Of a DNA stretch of 64,000 nt, positions 35,019 to 46,127 are shown piece after piece. How positions within the stretch are numbered: the stretch's first letter is position 1; each line of letters begins with the position of its first letter. The notes beneath the pieces are model-generated. The model saw only the letters and a program-made list of their open reading frames with translations. It made no database searches and had not been told where the DNA came from. This stretch comes from Craterostigma plantagineum (lineage: Eukaryota > Streptophyta > Magnoliopsida > Lamiales > Linderniaceae): assembly GCA_027422505.1 (NCBI GenBank), contig JAPQWV010000001.1:1-64000 (forward strand), given 5' to 3'. A program made the translations under genes and the position numbers.

Positions 35019-35271
35019 ACCTATTTCCCAGCTTTTTTTGCAGCTTGACAATGGTTTCGTCCTCTTCGGGCGAGAAGTTACCTCTCTTGACATCTGCTCT
35101 CAAATAGTTCATCCATCTAAGTCTGCAGCTCTTCCCACACCTCAGAAGGCCTATTATTACAATGAAATCAAACAGTATTATTACCAAACAGCTCTTCTCA
35201 TCTTCTTCTACAGTCCATTTACCTTTATTCAGACCAATCTTTTCGCAGCATGGAGTTCTTCCCATCTTTGT
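35019..35271 (-). pseudogene. Truncated R2R3-MYB copy B
   Basis: Carries MYB exon 2 ([16 protein letters not shown]... LQKKLGNR) and the first about 25 codons of exon 1 ([15 protein letters not shown] to EEDEK). The rest of exon 1 and most of intron 1 are deleted, which by chance leaves a continuous ORF across the join. Exon 3 is absent. It differs from copy A by a few substitutions (EEEDEK to VEEDEK) and keeps the conserved Gly of GLLRCGK. It cannot make a two-repeat DNA-binding domain. Confidence 0.9.
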
Positions 35272-35334
35272 ACGCAGAAAGGCTTTGAATTACTACAGTA
35301 TATATTAGACACAAACAACTTATTGTGTAGTATT

Positions 35335-38300
35335 GTGTATCTGTGAGTAATGCATCACGTATTTCGGATGGGATTAGATCGAGTTGGAGCTGGTTTTTCG
35401 ATTACGATGCGGGGCCGGGTACTAGGGTTTGGGTTGGTTGGGATTCGAGTTATTTGTCTGTTTCGGTGATGGCTTTTTCTGATCAGGCTGTCCATTGTCG
35501 GGTTACTACGATGGCTACTAGAGAAACCATGTTTATCTCATTTGTTTATGGTAGAAATAGGCGGGAAGAAAGGGGTTCCCTTTGGGAGGACTTGGTGAGT
35601 TACTCAGAGAGTAGGGCAGACGATGCATGGTTAGTGCTAGGAGATTTCAATGTCATCCTGCATGAGGAAGAAGGGAGAGGAGGGACGCCAAATCGGCTGG
35701 ATATGTCGGAATTTCGGGACTGTTTGACGAGATCTGATCTTACCACACTGCCTTACACAGGTCATGCTTTTACGTGGTATAATCAACAACGAGGTGCAGC
35801 GGGAGTATGGCGTAGGCTAGACCGGGTGTTAGGAAACCCGCAGTGGTTTGCCCGATTTCCTGAATCTATCTATCGTTGCGAGCTACCGGTTACTTCCGAT
35901 CATTCACCACTTTTATTGGGATCGGTGCACACTACTGGTCATGGAAAGAGCTTTCGATTCGAAAACTTTCTGACCAAGGAGCCGAATTTCTTGGAGGTGG
36001 TGCACCGCGCTTGGTGTAAGCCTATTACAGGTTTTCCCATGTTTGGTTTGGTTAGCCGCTTGAAGATGCTTAGGCCGATCTTTCAGCAAATGAGGCGCGC
36101 GAAAGGGAACCTCTCAGAGAACGTAGCGGAAGCTAGGCGATTCCTTGATCTATCACAGGTTTTTTCGGCCCGTTATCCGCTGGAGGAGGGTTTTCATACG
36201 TTTGAGCGAATTTGCAGGTCGCTTTACTCGAGGGCAGTAGAGATCGAGCATGTGGCCTTATCGCAGAGGGCAAAGATTGCTTGGCTTAAGGATGGCGACC
36301 AGTGCAATTCTTATTTCTTTCGAAGGATTGCCATGCGACGATCGGCTAACCGCATTTTCTCTATTGACGACGGAAACGGGAATCGCATTGACGATGAGGT
36401 ATTGGTGGAACAGGAACTTATTGGATTTTATAAGGGCCTATTAGGACATTCGGCGAGAGAGGATACGGTCTTGGTGGAGGAGGTCAGGGAAGGAGTAACA
36501 CACACCCTTTCCCCTGCTGATGCTGCGGATATGGTTCGACCGATTACGCCGGCTGAGGTGAAGCAGGCGTTATTCTCGATGGGGGACGAGAAAGCACCTG
36601 GTCCAGATGGGTACACAGCAGCCTTCTTCAAGGCTGCATGGGAAATTGTGGGGACGGATGTGATTGGGGCGACGCAAGATTTTTTTGCTACTGGACGATT
36701 ACTTAGGGGGTTGAATAACACTATCATTACGCTTATTCCTAAAGGCAATGTTTCGAGGGACCCGGGAGACTTTCGACCTATTTCATGCTGCAATGTCCTC
36801 TACAAGATTATCTCGAAGATCTTGGCGAACAGGTTAAAGGGGTCATTGAAAGGGTTGGTCCATGGATCACAGACAGCATTCATACCGGGCAGGCGGATCA
36901 GTGATAATGTCCTGTTGGCGCAGGAGTTGTGTCGCGGTTACTCTAGCAAGGGTCGTCCACCCCGTGCGATGTTCAAGGTAGACTTAGCCAAGGCATATGA
37001 TAAAGTGGAGTGGAGCTTTGTTCTAGCCACTTTGGAGGCGATGGGTTTTCATCCGACTTTCATTGGGTGGATTAGGTCTTGTCTTACGACTACGACTTTT
37101 TCTATTAACCTCAATGGACGTTCGGTGGGGTTTTTCGCTGGGAAGAGAGGCCTACGACAAGGTGATCCGATATCGCCTTATCTTTTTACTTTAGTTATGG
37201 AGATTCTTCATGGGTTTCTGATTGCTGCCATCCATGAGGAATCACGCTTCCGTTATCACTGGAGGTGTGAGAGCTCCTCATTGGTGATGCTCACCTTTGC
37301 CGATGACCTTCTTCTTTTTTGTCATGCGGATGATGTTTCCGTGGGAGTTTTACAGACGGCTTTGCAGAAGTTCTCTACTCTATCAGGACTACATCCAAAT
37401 CCTGACAAGAGTGAGATGTTCTTATCACGCCGGGCGGAGCCCTTGACAGAGCAGCTGAAGGACATTACGGGATTCAGATTGGGTCGTTTACCGGTTCGTT
37501 ATCTGGGAGTGCCCCTGCTTACCTCGCGCCTTTCTATTTCAGATTGTGACCCTTTGATTCGGAAAGTGGATCAGAGGATTGGTGCCTGGATGAATCGTTC
37601 ACTTTCATATGCTGGGAGGGTTCAGCTTATTAAGTCCATTCTTCAAGCATTGCATGCTTACTGGTCTGGTGTTTTCTTGTTGCCGAAACGCGTCGTGAGG
37701 GATCTGGAGATGCGTTTTAGACGATTCCTTTGGGGGGGACCCTCAGCTAAGGTAGCATGGTCTGATATCTGCTTGCCTGCGGCTGAAGGAGGACTTGGTA
37801 TACGATCTATTGAGGCTGATAATAGGGCACTATTGTTTAGGCAGCTGTGGAATGTGATTACTCGGCCTCCGGATTCGATATGGGTGGAATGGCTTTATAG
37901 GACGCGCTTACGCTCTCGATCGATTTGGAATGTATCGGCTTCGGCTAATGATTCCTGGAGTTGGAGGAAGATTCTACAGCTGAGGCAGGTTATTTGGCCG
38001 ATGATCACCTTTAGGATCGGGGATGGCTCACGTACGTGGTTATGGAAGGATCCATGGCTGGTGCAACCCTCGTTGTTGGATCGATTTCCCAGAGGACCTA
38101 TTGCGATGGGTCTTCCCTCGGATGTCCGGTTGAGTGCAGTTATTGATCACGAGGGGTGGAACTGGCCACGACGATCGACGGTGGAGTATATGGAGATCAG
38201 TCAGTTATTACCGTCACTTCACTTGGGACATGTTGATGAGGTTCGATGGAAGGGAACTTTGGATGGGCGACCTACGGTTAGCTCATTCAGGGAGGCGATT

Positions 38301-38990
38301 CGATACAAAAGACCAACGGTTACTTGGGCTTCTCTCTTTGGTGGTTGTTTGAGGGTGCCGCGACATGAGTTCATCCTTTGGTTGGGACTTCATGACCGAC
38401 TTTCTACGAGGGACAAGCCATGGGTAGCTCAGCGGGCGGGCACGAATGCTTGTGGCCTTTGTGATATGCTACAGAGCGAGACGATGCAACACATCTTCTC
38501 TGATTGCCCATTCTCACGCAGGTGTATCAGGATTCTCAGGTTACAGTTGCGGTGGGCGCTGCCCTATAATGACTGGCATATGGGGATTCTTTGGGCATCG
38601 AGGAGGTGGCGTGGGAAGCATCTTCTCCAGGCTGCAAACAGACATATTTTGGCTTCATTCGTCTACCACATTTGGCAGGAGCGTAATACGCGATGGAGAG
38701 AGGGCATCAGCACGACTCCTGAGCGATTGGTGAGTCGTGTTATTGATCTAGTCATGATTCGAATATCCACTACGCCTGCTAGATATGCCTTACAACGGGC
38801 AGCCATTCGACGCTTGTGGAGGGTTGCTTGGTAGGCGGCTTGATTTTTATGGCTTCTCAGTTTAGTTGTTTATCCAGTAGCATGTTACTGGTTGTTTGTG
38901 GAGGCTTTGACCCCCATTCGCACTGTACACTTTCAACCTTATTTATATGATGGAACATTCTGCCAAAAAAAAAAAAAAAAAAAAAAAAAA
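35335..38990 (+). mobile_element. 5'-truncated LINE (L1-type), recent
   Basis: The insertion ends in a poly-A tract (38965-38990). An 18-bp duplication AACTTATTGTGTAGTATT lies on both sides (35317-35334 and 38991-39008), showing target-primed insertion. It interrupts the copy B upstream region of the MYB duplication. The 5' end is missing, cut within the endonuclease, as is usual for LINEs. Confidence 0.95.
35343..38834 (+). CDS. LINE ORF2 (endonuclease-RT-zf-RVT), N-terminally truncated
   Basis: Open frame of about 1163 codons with no internal stop, beginning at the 5' truncation without a natural ATG. It has an apurinic-type endonuclease remainder (LVLGDFNVIL, then GHAFTWYNQQ, then TSDHSPLLL). 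The RT domain includes DEKAPGPDGYTAAFF, FRPISCCNVLYKIISKILANR-type motifs, the catalytic FADDLLLF and the GLRQGDPISPYLF segment. A C-terminal zf-RVT region follows (HEFILWLGLHDRL... CGLCDMLQSETMQHIFSDC). These proteins nick target DNA and copy their own RNA. A frame this long without stops points to a recent insertion; the missing N-terminus makes it non-autonomous. Confidence 0.93.
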   Translation: MSNASRISDGIRSSWSWFFDYDAGPGTRVWVGWDSSYLSVSVMAFSDQAVHCRVTTMATRETMFISFVYGRNRREERGSLWEDLVSYSESRADDAWLVLGDFNVILHEEEGRGGTPNRLDMSEFRDCLTRSDLTTLPYTGHAFTWYNQQRGAAGVWRRLDRVLGNPQWFARFPESIYRCELPVTSDHSPLLLGSVHTTGHGKSFRFENFLTKEPNFLEVVHRAWCKPITGFPMFGLVSRLKMLRPIFQQMRRAKGNLSENVAEARRFLDLSQVFSARYPLEEGFHTFERICRSLYSRAVEIEHVALSQRAKIAWLKDGDQCNSYFFRRIAMRRSANRIFSIDDGNGNRIDDEVLVEQELIGFYKGLLGHSAREDTVLVEEVREGVTHTLSPADAADMVRPITPAEVKQALFSMGDEKAPGPDGYTAAFFKAAWEIVGTDVIGATQDFFATGRLLRGLNNTIITLIPKGNVSRDPGDFRPISCCNVLYKIISKILANRLKGSLKGLVHGSQTAFIPGRRISDNVLLAQELCRGYSSKGRPPRAMFKVDLAKAYDKVEWSFVLATLEAMGFHPTFIGWIRSCLTTTTFSINLNGRSVGFFAGKRGLRQGDPISPYLFTLVMEILHGFLIAAIHEESRFRYHWRCESSSLVMLTFADDLLLFCHADDVSVGVLQTALQKFSTLSGLHPNPDKSEMFLSRRAEPLTEQLKDITGFRLGRLPVRYLGVPLLTSRLSISDCDPLIRKVDQRIGAWMNRSLSYAGRVQLIKSILQALHAYWSGVFLLPKRVVRDLEMRFRRFLWGGPSAKVAWSDICLPAAEGGLGIRSIEADNRALLFRQLWNVITRPPDSIWVEWLYRTRLRSRSIWNVSASANDSWSWRKILQLRQVIWPMITFRIGDGSRTWLWKDPWLVQPSLLDRFPRGPIAMGLPSDVRLSAVIDHEGWNWPRRSTVEYMEISQLLPSLHLGHVDEVRWKGTLDGRPTVSSFREAIRYKRPTVTWASLFGGCLRVPRHEFILWLGLHDRLSTRDKPWVAQRAGTNACGLCDMLQSETMQHIFSDCPFSRRCIRILRLQLRWALPYNDWHMGILWASRRWRGKHLLQAANRHILASFVYHIWQERNTRWREGISTTPERLVSRVIDLVMIRISTTPARYALQRAAIRRLWRVAW

Positions 38991-39008
38991 AACTTATTGT
39001 GTAGTATT

Positions 39009-39642
39009 ATATAGATATGTAATACGACACTAATTTATTATCATTCATTTATTGCATGAGTTAGCTGTGTTGTTGCTGTCTTGGTTGAGTAAATGAAGTC
39101 ATCACATGGCTCTTTTGTTTCGTAGGCTCCAAATTATAGTAAGTAGGTTCGAAATTCTATGCCGTTATTGTACTAAACTAACTAATCGTCGGTGTAATAT
39201 ATTAGGTTTTCCCCCGTTTTGACGATCTATGATTGCATTGCCATCAGTTACATTAATTTATTTTGTTAATTTTCGGTGTGATTTAATTATGAATTTATTG
39301 TGTAAATGAATTCGTGGGGAATTTTATTAATTCAAATTCAAAAGATTTGAGAGGATGATTGGTACTACTTTCTTTTTTGATAGATTAAAATTCTCACCAA
39401 GTTTGAGACTTTTGTATAGAAAATCAAGATAAATCAAAATTCTCACTACGGATCGTTGTCTAGTCATCATATGCAGAATACTAATGCATTGATGTATAGT
39501 ATATGAGGTATATCACAACTAGGCCTATACTAAATTGAATTCTCCATATTTTATTTTGTTCTTTTATACATTAAGAAATAGGAAAACAGCACTCATTACA
39601 ATAATTCGAACGCTACTATTCTCAATAACTTATAGATCAAAA
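39009..39642. repeat. MYB upstream region, duplicated unit copy B
   Basis: Continuation of the copy of 26917-27595, resuming right after the LINE target duplication. It matches through the TATAGTATATGAGGTATATCAC region up to the stop codon of the secreted-protein gene. No ORF of its own. Confidence 0.85.
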
Positions 39643-40410
39643 TTATATATTCCATCCCGCAATCATAACAATCAAAGAAGCATAGAACATAGTAGGTGCA
39701 ACGATCTTATTGTTTCCCTCGCCGACTTGCGCGTGCTTCGAAACATCGAAATTTCCTGCCAAGCATACGGAGAATTCATCATTAATCGTACACGAATACG
39801 AAAAAATTCTTCTTATTACACAAATAATACGTATCGATATACCTCTATGAGTACCATAGCTGCATCCACCCTCAACTGTTTCCTTAATGTCGCTCACCTT
39901 AGCACCGTTGTGGAACTCAAAGTGTTCGAAAATTTCGTCGAGGCATCGAAGAACGAGCTTAGTCTCGACCAAGCAAGGCCCGTTGCAGTATTCTTCGATG
40001 AAGTCGTGGGGAACGTTTAAATCTCCACTTTGAGTCAACCTATGCGTTTCCTCGCAGCTGCTATATATCTATTGATGCATGTCCAAGAATTTAAATCATA
40101 AGTTTATGTAAGAACAATATTGAAGAAAAATGGTCTTACGTATTTGTCGTTGAAGCATTCGAGGGCTTTTATGACTATGGGACTTGGATCTATGTCTTCT
40201 TCTCGAGGACCATGTTCGCCTTGGCAGGGAATGAGGACAATAATTTTCATCGCGGGGGTTTACGGTGAAATAATTATTAGTTGTTTTTATATATGATGAA
40301 ATTATATATATTAAGGTGGATATATACTTACCAAAGTTGCATGTGAAGAGAGAGATGTAGATGCTCAGAAATATGAGAAGACGCCGAGGATTAGTACACG
40401 TTGATGCCAT
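39643..40410 (-). CDS. Small secreted cysteine-rich protein (DUF7731-like)
   Basis: Four exons in phase: 40410-40332, 40219-40140, 40068-39843 and 39755-39643. The product has an N-terminal signal peptide (RLLIFLSIYISLFTCNFG). A conserved Cys framework follows: ALECFNDKY, SSCEETHRLTQSGDLNVP, EEYCNGPCLVETKLVL, RCLDEIFEHF and VEGGCSYGTHRGNF. The C-terminus ends in a hydrophobic stretch (YASLIVMIAGW), perhaps a GPI or membrane tail. I recognise the family as plant secreted proteins of the DUF7731 type, whose function is unknown. Splice sites are canonical and no lesion is visible, so this is the functional partner of the broken copy at 27596/34745. Confidence 0.82.
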
Positions 40411-40960
40411 TGCCTTATTGCCGACCGTGGAGTAAGAAAGTTTTGGGCAAAACGCAATATTAATAGTGTAAAAACTATACAATCAACCAACTTGACAAGA
40501 AACCCTAAAATCCAATTTTAAATATTCGTATTGGGTGTAACTGTTTTATTTGTTTTCCAATATGGTCCATCTGTTGGTTGCCATAACTACTAATATTAGT
40601 ATATTGAAGATCTATGAACAGCGTACGTAAATTTTCTTTACCAAGACACCTAACAACCAACGTTAAAGTGTGCTGGTGAAGAAGATCTTTCTTAACTAGT
40701 TAAGCGTTAGTGAAGATTCAGAACAGATATTTTTTCTTGATTTACTGGTGAATTTATGATTGGGTAAATTTTTATCATATTGTCCGTATACGTACGGTTG
40801 AAAGATGCAAAAAAATAAAAATCAATTAATCAAACCTACCTTTGAATTAATTACGACATTTTTCATTGTTATGTTAAACTTGTACGTAGCAAATAATCGT
40901 GCATGCGAATTCGAACTTCATATGCTCGTAGCATGGTCAAGAAGTAAATATGAAACACAG
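40411..40960. other. Promoter side of the secreted-protein gene, spacer
   Basis: AT-rich 5' flank of the minus-strand gene, with no recognisable ORF beyond a short unconserved one at 40805. It runs into the minisatellite. Confidence 0.4.
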
Positions 40961-40961
40961 A

Positions 40962-41640
40962 ATGCAAACGGTCACGATAATGCTGCAGAAAATTCAAGAA
41001 AAGCAACCTATTCTTCGAGACCGAATAAAAATCGAAAAAACGTATTCGAGTTCATATACAAAATATTCGAACTAGAATAGATCTTCAAATCGATTTTTTT
41101 GGAACTATTCGAGATCGAATAGTGATTAAACGCAGACAGCATGATAATGCTGCAGAAAATTCAATAAAACCAACCTATTTTTGAGACCGAATAAAAATCG
41201 AAAACGTATTCGAGTTCGGATACAAAATAATGATCGAACTATTTTCTTTAACTATTCGAGATCGAATAGTGATTTAAAGCATAATGCAAACGGTCATGAT
41301 AATGCTGCAGAAAATTCAATAAAACCAACCTATTCTTCGAGACCGAATAAAAATCTAAAAAACATATTCGAGTTTGGATACAAAATATTCGAACTCGAAT
41401 ATATCACGCAGAATAATGCTAACAGTCATGATAATGCTAAAGAAAATTCAATAAAATCAACCTAATCTTCGACACCGAATAAAAATCGAAAAAACGTATT
41501 CGAGTTCGGATACAAAATATTCGAACTCGAATAGAGCTTCAGATCGATTTTTTTTAACTATTCGAGATAGAATAGTGATTTAACGCCGAATGCAAACGAT
41601 CATGATAATGCTGCAGAAAATTCAATAAAACCAAGTAGTC
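40962..41640. repeat. Minisatellite, about five irregular units
   Basis: A core GATAATGCTGCAGAAAATTC recurs at about 40977, 41142, 41297, 41430 (variant GCTAAAG) and 41604, so units are about 130-175 bases. Each unit also contains TTCGAGACCGAATAAAAATC and palindrome-like TATTCGAGATCGAATAG words. The ORFs that cross it are products of the repeat. Confidence 0.8.
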
Positions 41641-41649
41641 CTGAAAGCC

Positions 41650-41903
41650 TTAATCATCAATTACATGCGCCAACTCGTTATTTGCATCCTAGACAAAATC
41701 ACGGGAAATCACCTGATAGGTACTCTCCCGATGGAAAAGCTCGATATGCGATTGGCAAGTTTGTCTCTACTCATTGGTTGTCATCGCAACATAGTGGAGA
41801 ATATAAAGATACCTACGAAGAAGGGCTAGAAAATCCAAGGTGGCATAAGCGATACAAGCTGAAATGGATGCACTACAAAAAGAACGGCATAATTTTTAGA
41901 TGA
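41650..41903 (+). pseudogene. copia polyprotein remnant (integrase-RT linker)
   Basis: A short ORF contains PDRYSPDGKARYAIGKFVSTHWLSSQH, a pattern seen in the linker between integrase and RT of plant copia polyproteins (PDRYSP... YVSTHRLS). No LTR or other domain accompanies it. It is a relic fused to the minisatellite. Confidence 0.5.
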
Positions 41904-42331
41904 GCTTGAGCTTGAAGCACAATTTTTTTTTTTTTTAAATTTAAGGCAAAAAAATATGAATGAAAAATCTCACTCGTGAGCTTTCTTTCGCTCCATAAAA
42001 GAAATCATCGAAGAAATTCCGATATGGGCTGAAAATAGCACTACCAAAAAACGTTAATGGGCTCAGCACAATAATTCTCAATGGCCCAATTGAATTAGGG
42101 TTTACAAAACTCAGCTTCGTCCTCACATATCATATTCCTCTCGAACCTCTTGTTTGCCACTGCCGCGACGCAACAATAATCAGGTAAACAAAAATACCCC
42201 AAACGGCAGCAATGATCTGATGAAATCCGTGTTCTAGTTCAAGCAATTAGATGATAGGTCATCATCAAGCTTTTAATCGCTGTATAACTCTTCTGATTTT
42301 GATTTTTAGAGAGCGTTTTATTTGAGGGAAG
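41904..42331. promoter_or_regulatory. RPL29 promoter and 5' UTR with probable intron
   Basis: A GGGCC-poor but pyrimidine-rich leader lies at about 42120-42182. CAG|GTAAAC at 42181-42189 and TTTTTAG at about 42303-42309 could bound a 5' UTR intron, common in plant ribosomal protein genes. A motif TTAGGGTTT-like (telo-box) occurs near 42096-42105. Confidence 0.45.
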
Positions 42332-42593
42332 ATGGCCAAGTCGAAGAACCACACGGCGCACAACCAGTCGCACAAGGCTCACAGGAACGGCATCAAGAAG
42401 CCCAAGCGCCATCGCCGCACATCCACCAAAGGGGTAATTCCTTGTTTGTGTTGTTTCCATGATTCATCAAGTTGGGATATTCGCGTTAATTTTGTAAATA
42501 AAATAGATGGACCCTAAGTTCCTGAGGAACCAGAGGTACGCTAGAAAGCATAACAACAAGGCTGGCGAAGAAGGTGCTAGTGCTGAAGAGTAG
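42332..42593 (+). CDS. RPL29: 60S ribosomal protein L29 (eL29), 62 aa
   Basis: Exons 42332-42433 and 42507-42593 join in phase 0 and stop at TAG 42591-42593. The very basic protein begins [20 protein letters not shown] and continues [18 protein letters not shown], the standard eL29 signature, with an acidic tail EEGASAEE. eL29 is a small component of the large ribosomal subunit. Length and intron position match plant genes; no lesion. Confidence 0.97.
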
Positions 42594-44206
42594 TTTTCTT
42601 TCACCCCCCCAACAAAGCATTGAACTTTTTCCCAGGAAACAGATGTAGTGCGTGAGGGGTTTGTTTGTTTGTTTCAAGAAGTTGTTTTCTTCTTCAACAT
42701 GTTTCTTGGATTTCGTTAATGTAATGCTATCCATCTTCGTTATGCTATGATTTCTTTCTGAAACTGATTTTCTTGATCATGGTAATAGTAGTCTGATGTA
42801 TGTTATATGATCTGTTAGGTTAGGTTAGGCCTGGCATAGATTAAAATCGGGTTGAGATAATTGAGTAACTATGCTTTGATTAGCAAAGTGGGTGTCGGGT
42901 AGAACCCGAAAGAGTTCGGATCCCGTCCAGCATCACGGAATCCTCGGATCCGAGCTAGTTACAAGTAAACCCTGTTTCTATTATCTAAGGTCATCTCCAC
43001 TAGGGGTGGGCATCGGGTTGGGTATGGCTTATCGGGTAGTTCGGGTTCGGTTAAAATTCTCTATCTATAGAGTTGTTACAATACAATTCTTCCAGGTCTT
43101 TTGCGCTGCCAATGCACATGTTTTAAAAAAACTTGATCAAAATTAGTACTTAAAATAAAAAGAAGTTCCATGCTGGGCTTAACGTTTCTTTCATCGGGGG
43201 TGGTTTTTTACTATTGTTTTTTTTTATTATTACCGAAAACGTGGAGCATTAGAGATCTACATTTCTATAATATTATAAAATTTACCGTATGAATAGTACC
43301 AGCAAACTCAAACCATAATCTCTATATTTCCTCTATAAAACAATATTCCTAATATTTTTTCTCTTACATTAATTTATAGATATCTGCACGACTGGGAAAC
43401 AAACGACAGAATAATATATTGTTAATTTGGATCATATAACTATGTTAACAATGGTTGTTCATTTTTCGAAATATCATATATGCATCATTCGTGTATTGTA
43501 ATGACACAGTTTTACTCGCAAATTTTCGAATATCATCATTAATGATACATACAGATCATTAATGGAATCTAAACGTTATGCTCTATACCCGTTTTAAATA
43601 CATTCAGTGAATCTTATCTTATTGTAGTTCAAAGGTTTGGCTTTAATTATGACAACAAATCATTTCGTATTCTTATTATATTGATTTACAAAAGTTACCA
43701 TAATTGCATTAACCGTATCAACATAACATGACCATATACAAGGGTTGAAAATCGACGAGGATACACTACTGTTGAAAATCTTATTGTAGTTCAAAGGTTT
43801 GACTTTTATTTCTGAAGATAAAGCGTTTCGCATTATCATTATATTGATTTACTAAAGTTACTATAATTGCATTAAAGTATTAAGATAACATAGGTATAGC
43901 CAATGTTTGGAAGCGGTTAAGAAAACACACTTTGGTGAATAATCAAAGTCTATTGGTAAATTGCTAGCTATATCAAATCAAACGTGCAACTCCGATTAAT
44001 TTATTTAATGTCCGCTCTACCTTTTGCTGTATAAATTATTGTTGAACAGTATATATTATGGAATTAACAAATTAGAACCCCTTCCATTATGCCTCCGAAT
44101 TTATAACAAATTAGGGATTGCAAACCTGTTAAATGAATACGCGGGCGAAATGTAATTCAGAAAAGAACAAAGATTCAACCGAAAGAAGTTTATTTTACAA
44201 TTCCAT
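42594..44206. other. RPL29 3' flank and AT-rich spacer
   Basis: After the RPL29 3' UTR (to about 42830) no gene is visible. Two diverged direct copies of about 115 bases start with TTGTAGTTCAAAGGTTTG at about 43624 and 43785. The remainder is AT-rich and featureless apart from the hAT end at 43002. Confidence 0.55.
43002..43065 (+). mobile_element. Truncated end of the 19394-type hAT element
   Basis: Begins TAGGGGTGGGCATCGGGT and continues with ATCGGGTAGTTCGGGTTCGG, like the left end of the 630-bp element. No right end is found nearby, so only a terminus remains. Confidence 0.75.
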
Positions 44207-44587
44207 TCATCTTCTAAATTTCTTCAGAAGGTTCAATGCAGCTATTTGCTTCTGTATTTTTTCGCCTTTGTCTAGCAGTTTCGACACAGTAGCCTGCGAA
44301 GAAAAGGGTTTCAAATTCCACGTATCGTTTAAGCATCAGACGAAGTAAGAAGCACGCAGTGCTATTCAAAATGAAGAGGGAAAGCAAATATACTTTTGGT
44401 TTTTGTTTATAAAGCGAGAGGAGACCTGAGAAAACATTACCTTGTTGAAAAATACGTGACCCAATCTAATTAATCTCTCTCTTATCCCCGATATCGTGGC
44501 TTCGCTGGCCTTCAACGGAGAATTCCTTTGAAAATTCTTTACATCCTTGGGATTAAACGCAAAACGTGCTCTTTTTTGATAAACCAT

Positions 44588-46127
44588 TGTTGTTTCTTCG
44601 GTTGCGTCTGATCGGCGGTAGATAGCTTTGGCAATAGATAAACTTCGGCAAGAGATAGTCGGAAGATGGAGTGTCTTCAAACGCACGTGCAGTGGGTGAT
44701 GAACCAGATGAACCAGTAGATGAACATTGAGAAGATAACTACGAGTAAGCACATGAGAATAAGCACATCAGTATACAATCTTCTGATATTCTCCATAGGA
44801 TTAGGATCCATAACTGTCGAGGCGTGTGTTGGACACACTGTCCGTAAGACGAAATCGCCCCGATATTCTGTGCTTTCGGTTATCAGCGATCGTCCCCAAG
44901 ATACAACGACATTTTCTTAACTCGTAATCGCAGCACAACGACTAGAGTTTTACGACGAATCGTACTCGAAACTCGAGTTTTTTCTTGCTTCGGGATTTTA
45001 GGGAGTTGGGAGTGAATAATGCAATTTGTGTGGGTTGAAGTGAATGAATATTTCCATCTCAATGGGGGCCTATTTATAGATTTTATGTCGCAGGGACCTC
45101 TCCGCAAATTCGAGAACTTGCTAGGCTGCTTCTGTAATTTTCCAGGGACTATATTGCAACATTTTGCATCTATTGGACTGTCGGTTTATTTACCGGCCCG
45201 CAACAGGCCCGATTCTCGGGCCGACAGCCCGAATCTCAGGCGTGTCCCACCGGCGGCGGCCCGATTCTCCGACCGACGGCCCGAGGCGGCTACCGACGCC
45301 TCTAGTTGGGCCGACCGACACTTCCTTGAGTTGGGCCGAATTAGCCCAACAACCCACTTCAGCCCAATTGATCAAATGGATCAAGCCATCACATCTAGGC
45401 TGCCCAATCAGCTTCACCTCGACTGCCATGTCACCGGCACCGTCACCGTCGCCGCCCACCGGAGGAAAAATTTAAGTAGCTCCTCAATGCTCCTCGCTCC
45501 GATGCGTCGTGCGAAGTGCAAAGTGCGCGCCTCAAAGCGCCCATTGCGCACTTTGGCACGGCACGGCACGGCTCGGCTCGGCTCGGCTCGGCCTCGGCCT
45601 CGGGCACGGGCACGGGCACGGGCACGGGCTCGGGCTCGGGCTCGGGCTCGGTGCTCGGTGCTCGGTGCTCGTCGGTGCGAGGCACCGACTCGCACCCGAG
45701 CTATTATTTGGGCCAAAACTCACCCAAGTTCCTCAAACCCACTTAAACCACTTAAGCCCACAAGCCCATTTAAGCCATACACATGGCAAGCCCTTTTGAA
45801 TAAACCCACATGGGTTTCTATATATATAGTGAAGATTTTCTTAGTGTCTAACCAATGTGGGACACTTAATCCCACACTTAAACACTATCAACCATTTTAA
45901 TCATTATTGGGCCAACTTCGAAAATTAATTTCTCATTCACCCGAATTCGGTTTTGAGCCTATTAATATTCGTTAGATTCTCCGTGAAATGTAGATTCATA
46001 ATCTTTCAACGAATTCTCGTTTCGACATCCGATGGCTTCCCGATTTAATAAAAACCGAAACTGATTTTATTAATGGGTTAATACCCATTTTGGGCCCAAA
46101 GCCCATTTGGCTTAATAAAATCCAACA
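44588..46127 (-). repeat. LTR1, 1,540 bp
   Basis: Runs TGTTG...CAACA, next to polypurine tract ATGTGGGGGAT (minus strand) at 46128-46140. It contains a GC-rich short-unit array at 45553-45690. ORFs inside it (293 codons and several Arg/Ala- or Ser/Pro-rich ones) are products of that array. Confidence 0.93.
45553..45690. repeat. GC-rich GGCAC/GGCTC/GGGCAC/GGGCTC array in LTR
   Basis: Tandem 5-7 bp units, including eight GGG tracts spaced by three bases (45602-45646), which could form G-quadruplexes on the plus strand. The array is repeated at 51647-51784 and, with different unit numbers, at 54040-54140. Confidence 0.85.

Noticed and set aside
40962..41640. Regular repeat block considered as a CRISPR-like array
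   Set aside because: Units are long and irregular with no constant short repeat and unique spacer pattern, and the DNA is plant nuclear.
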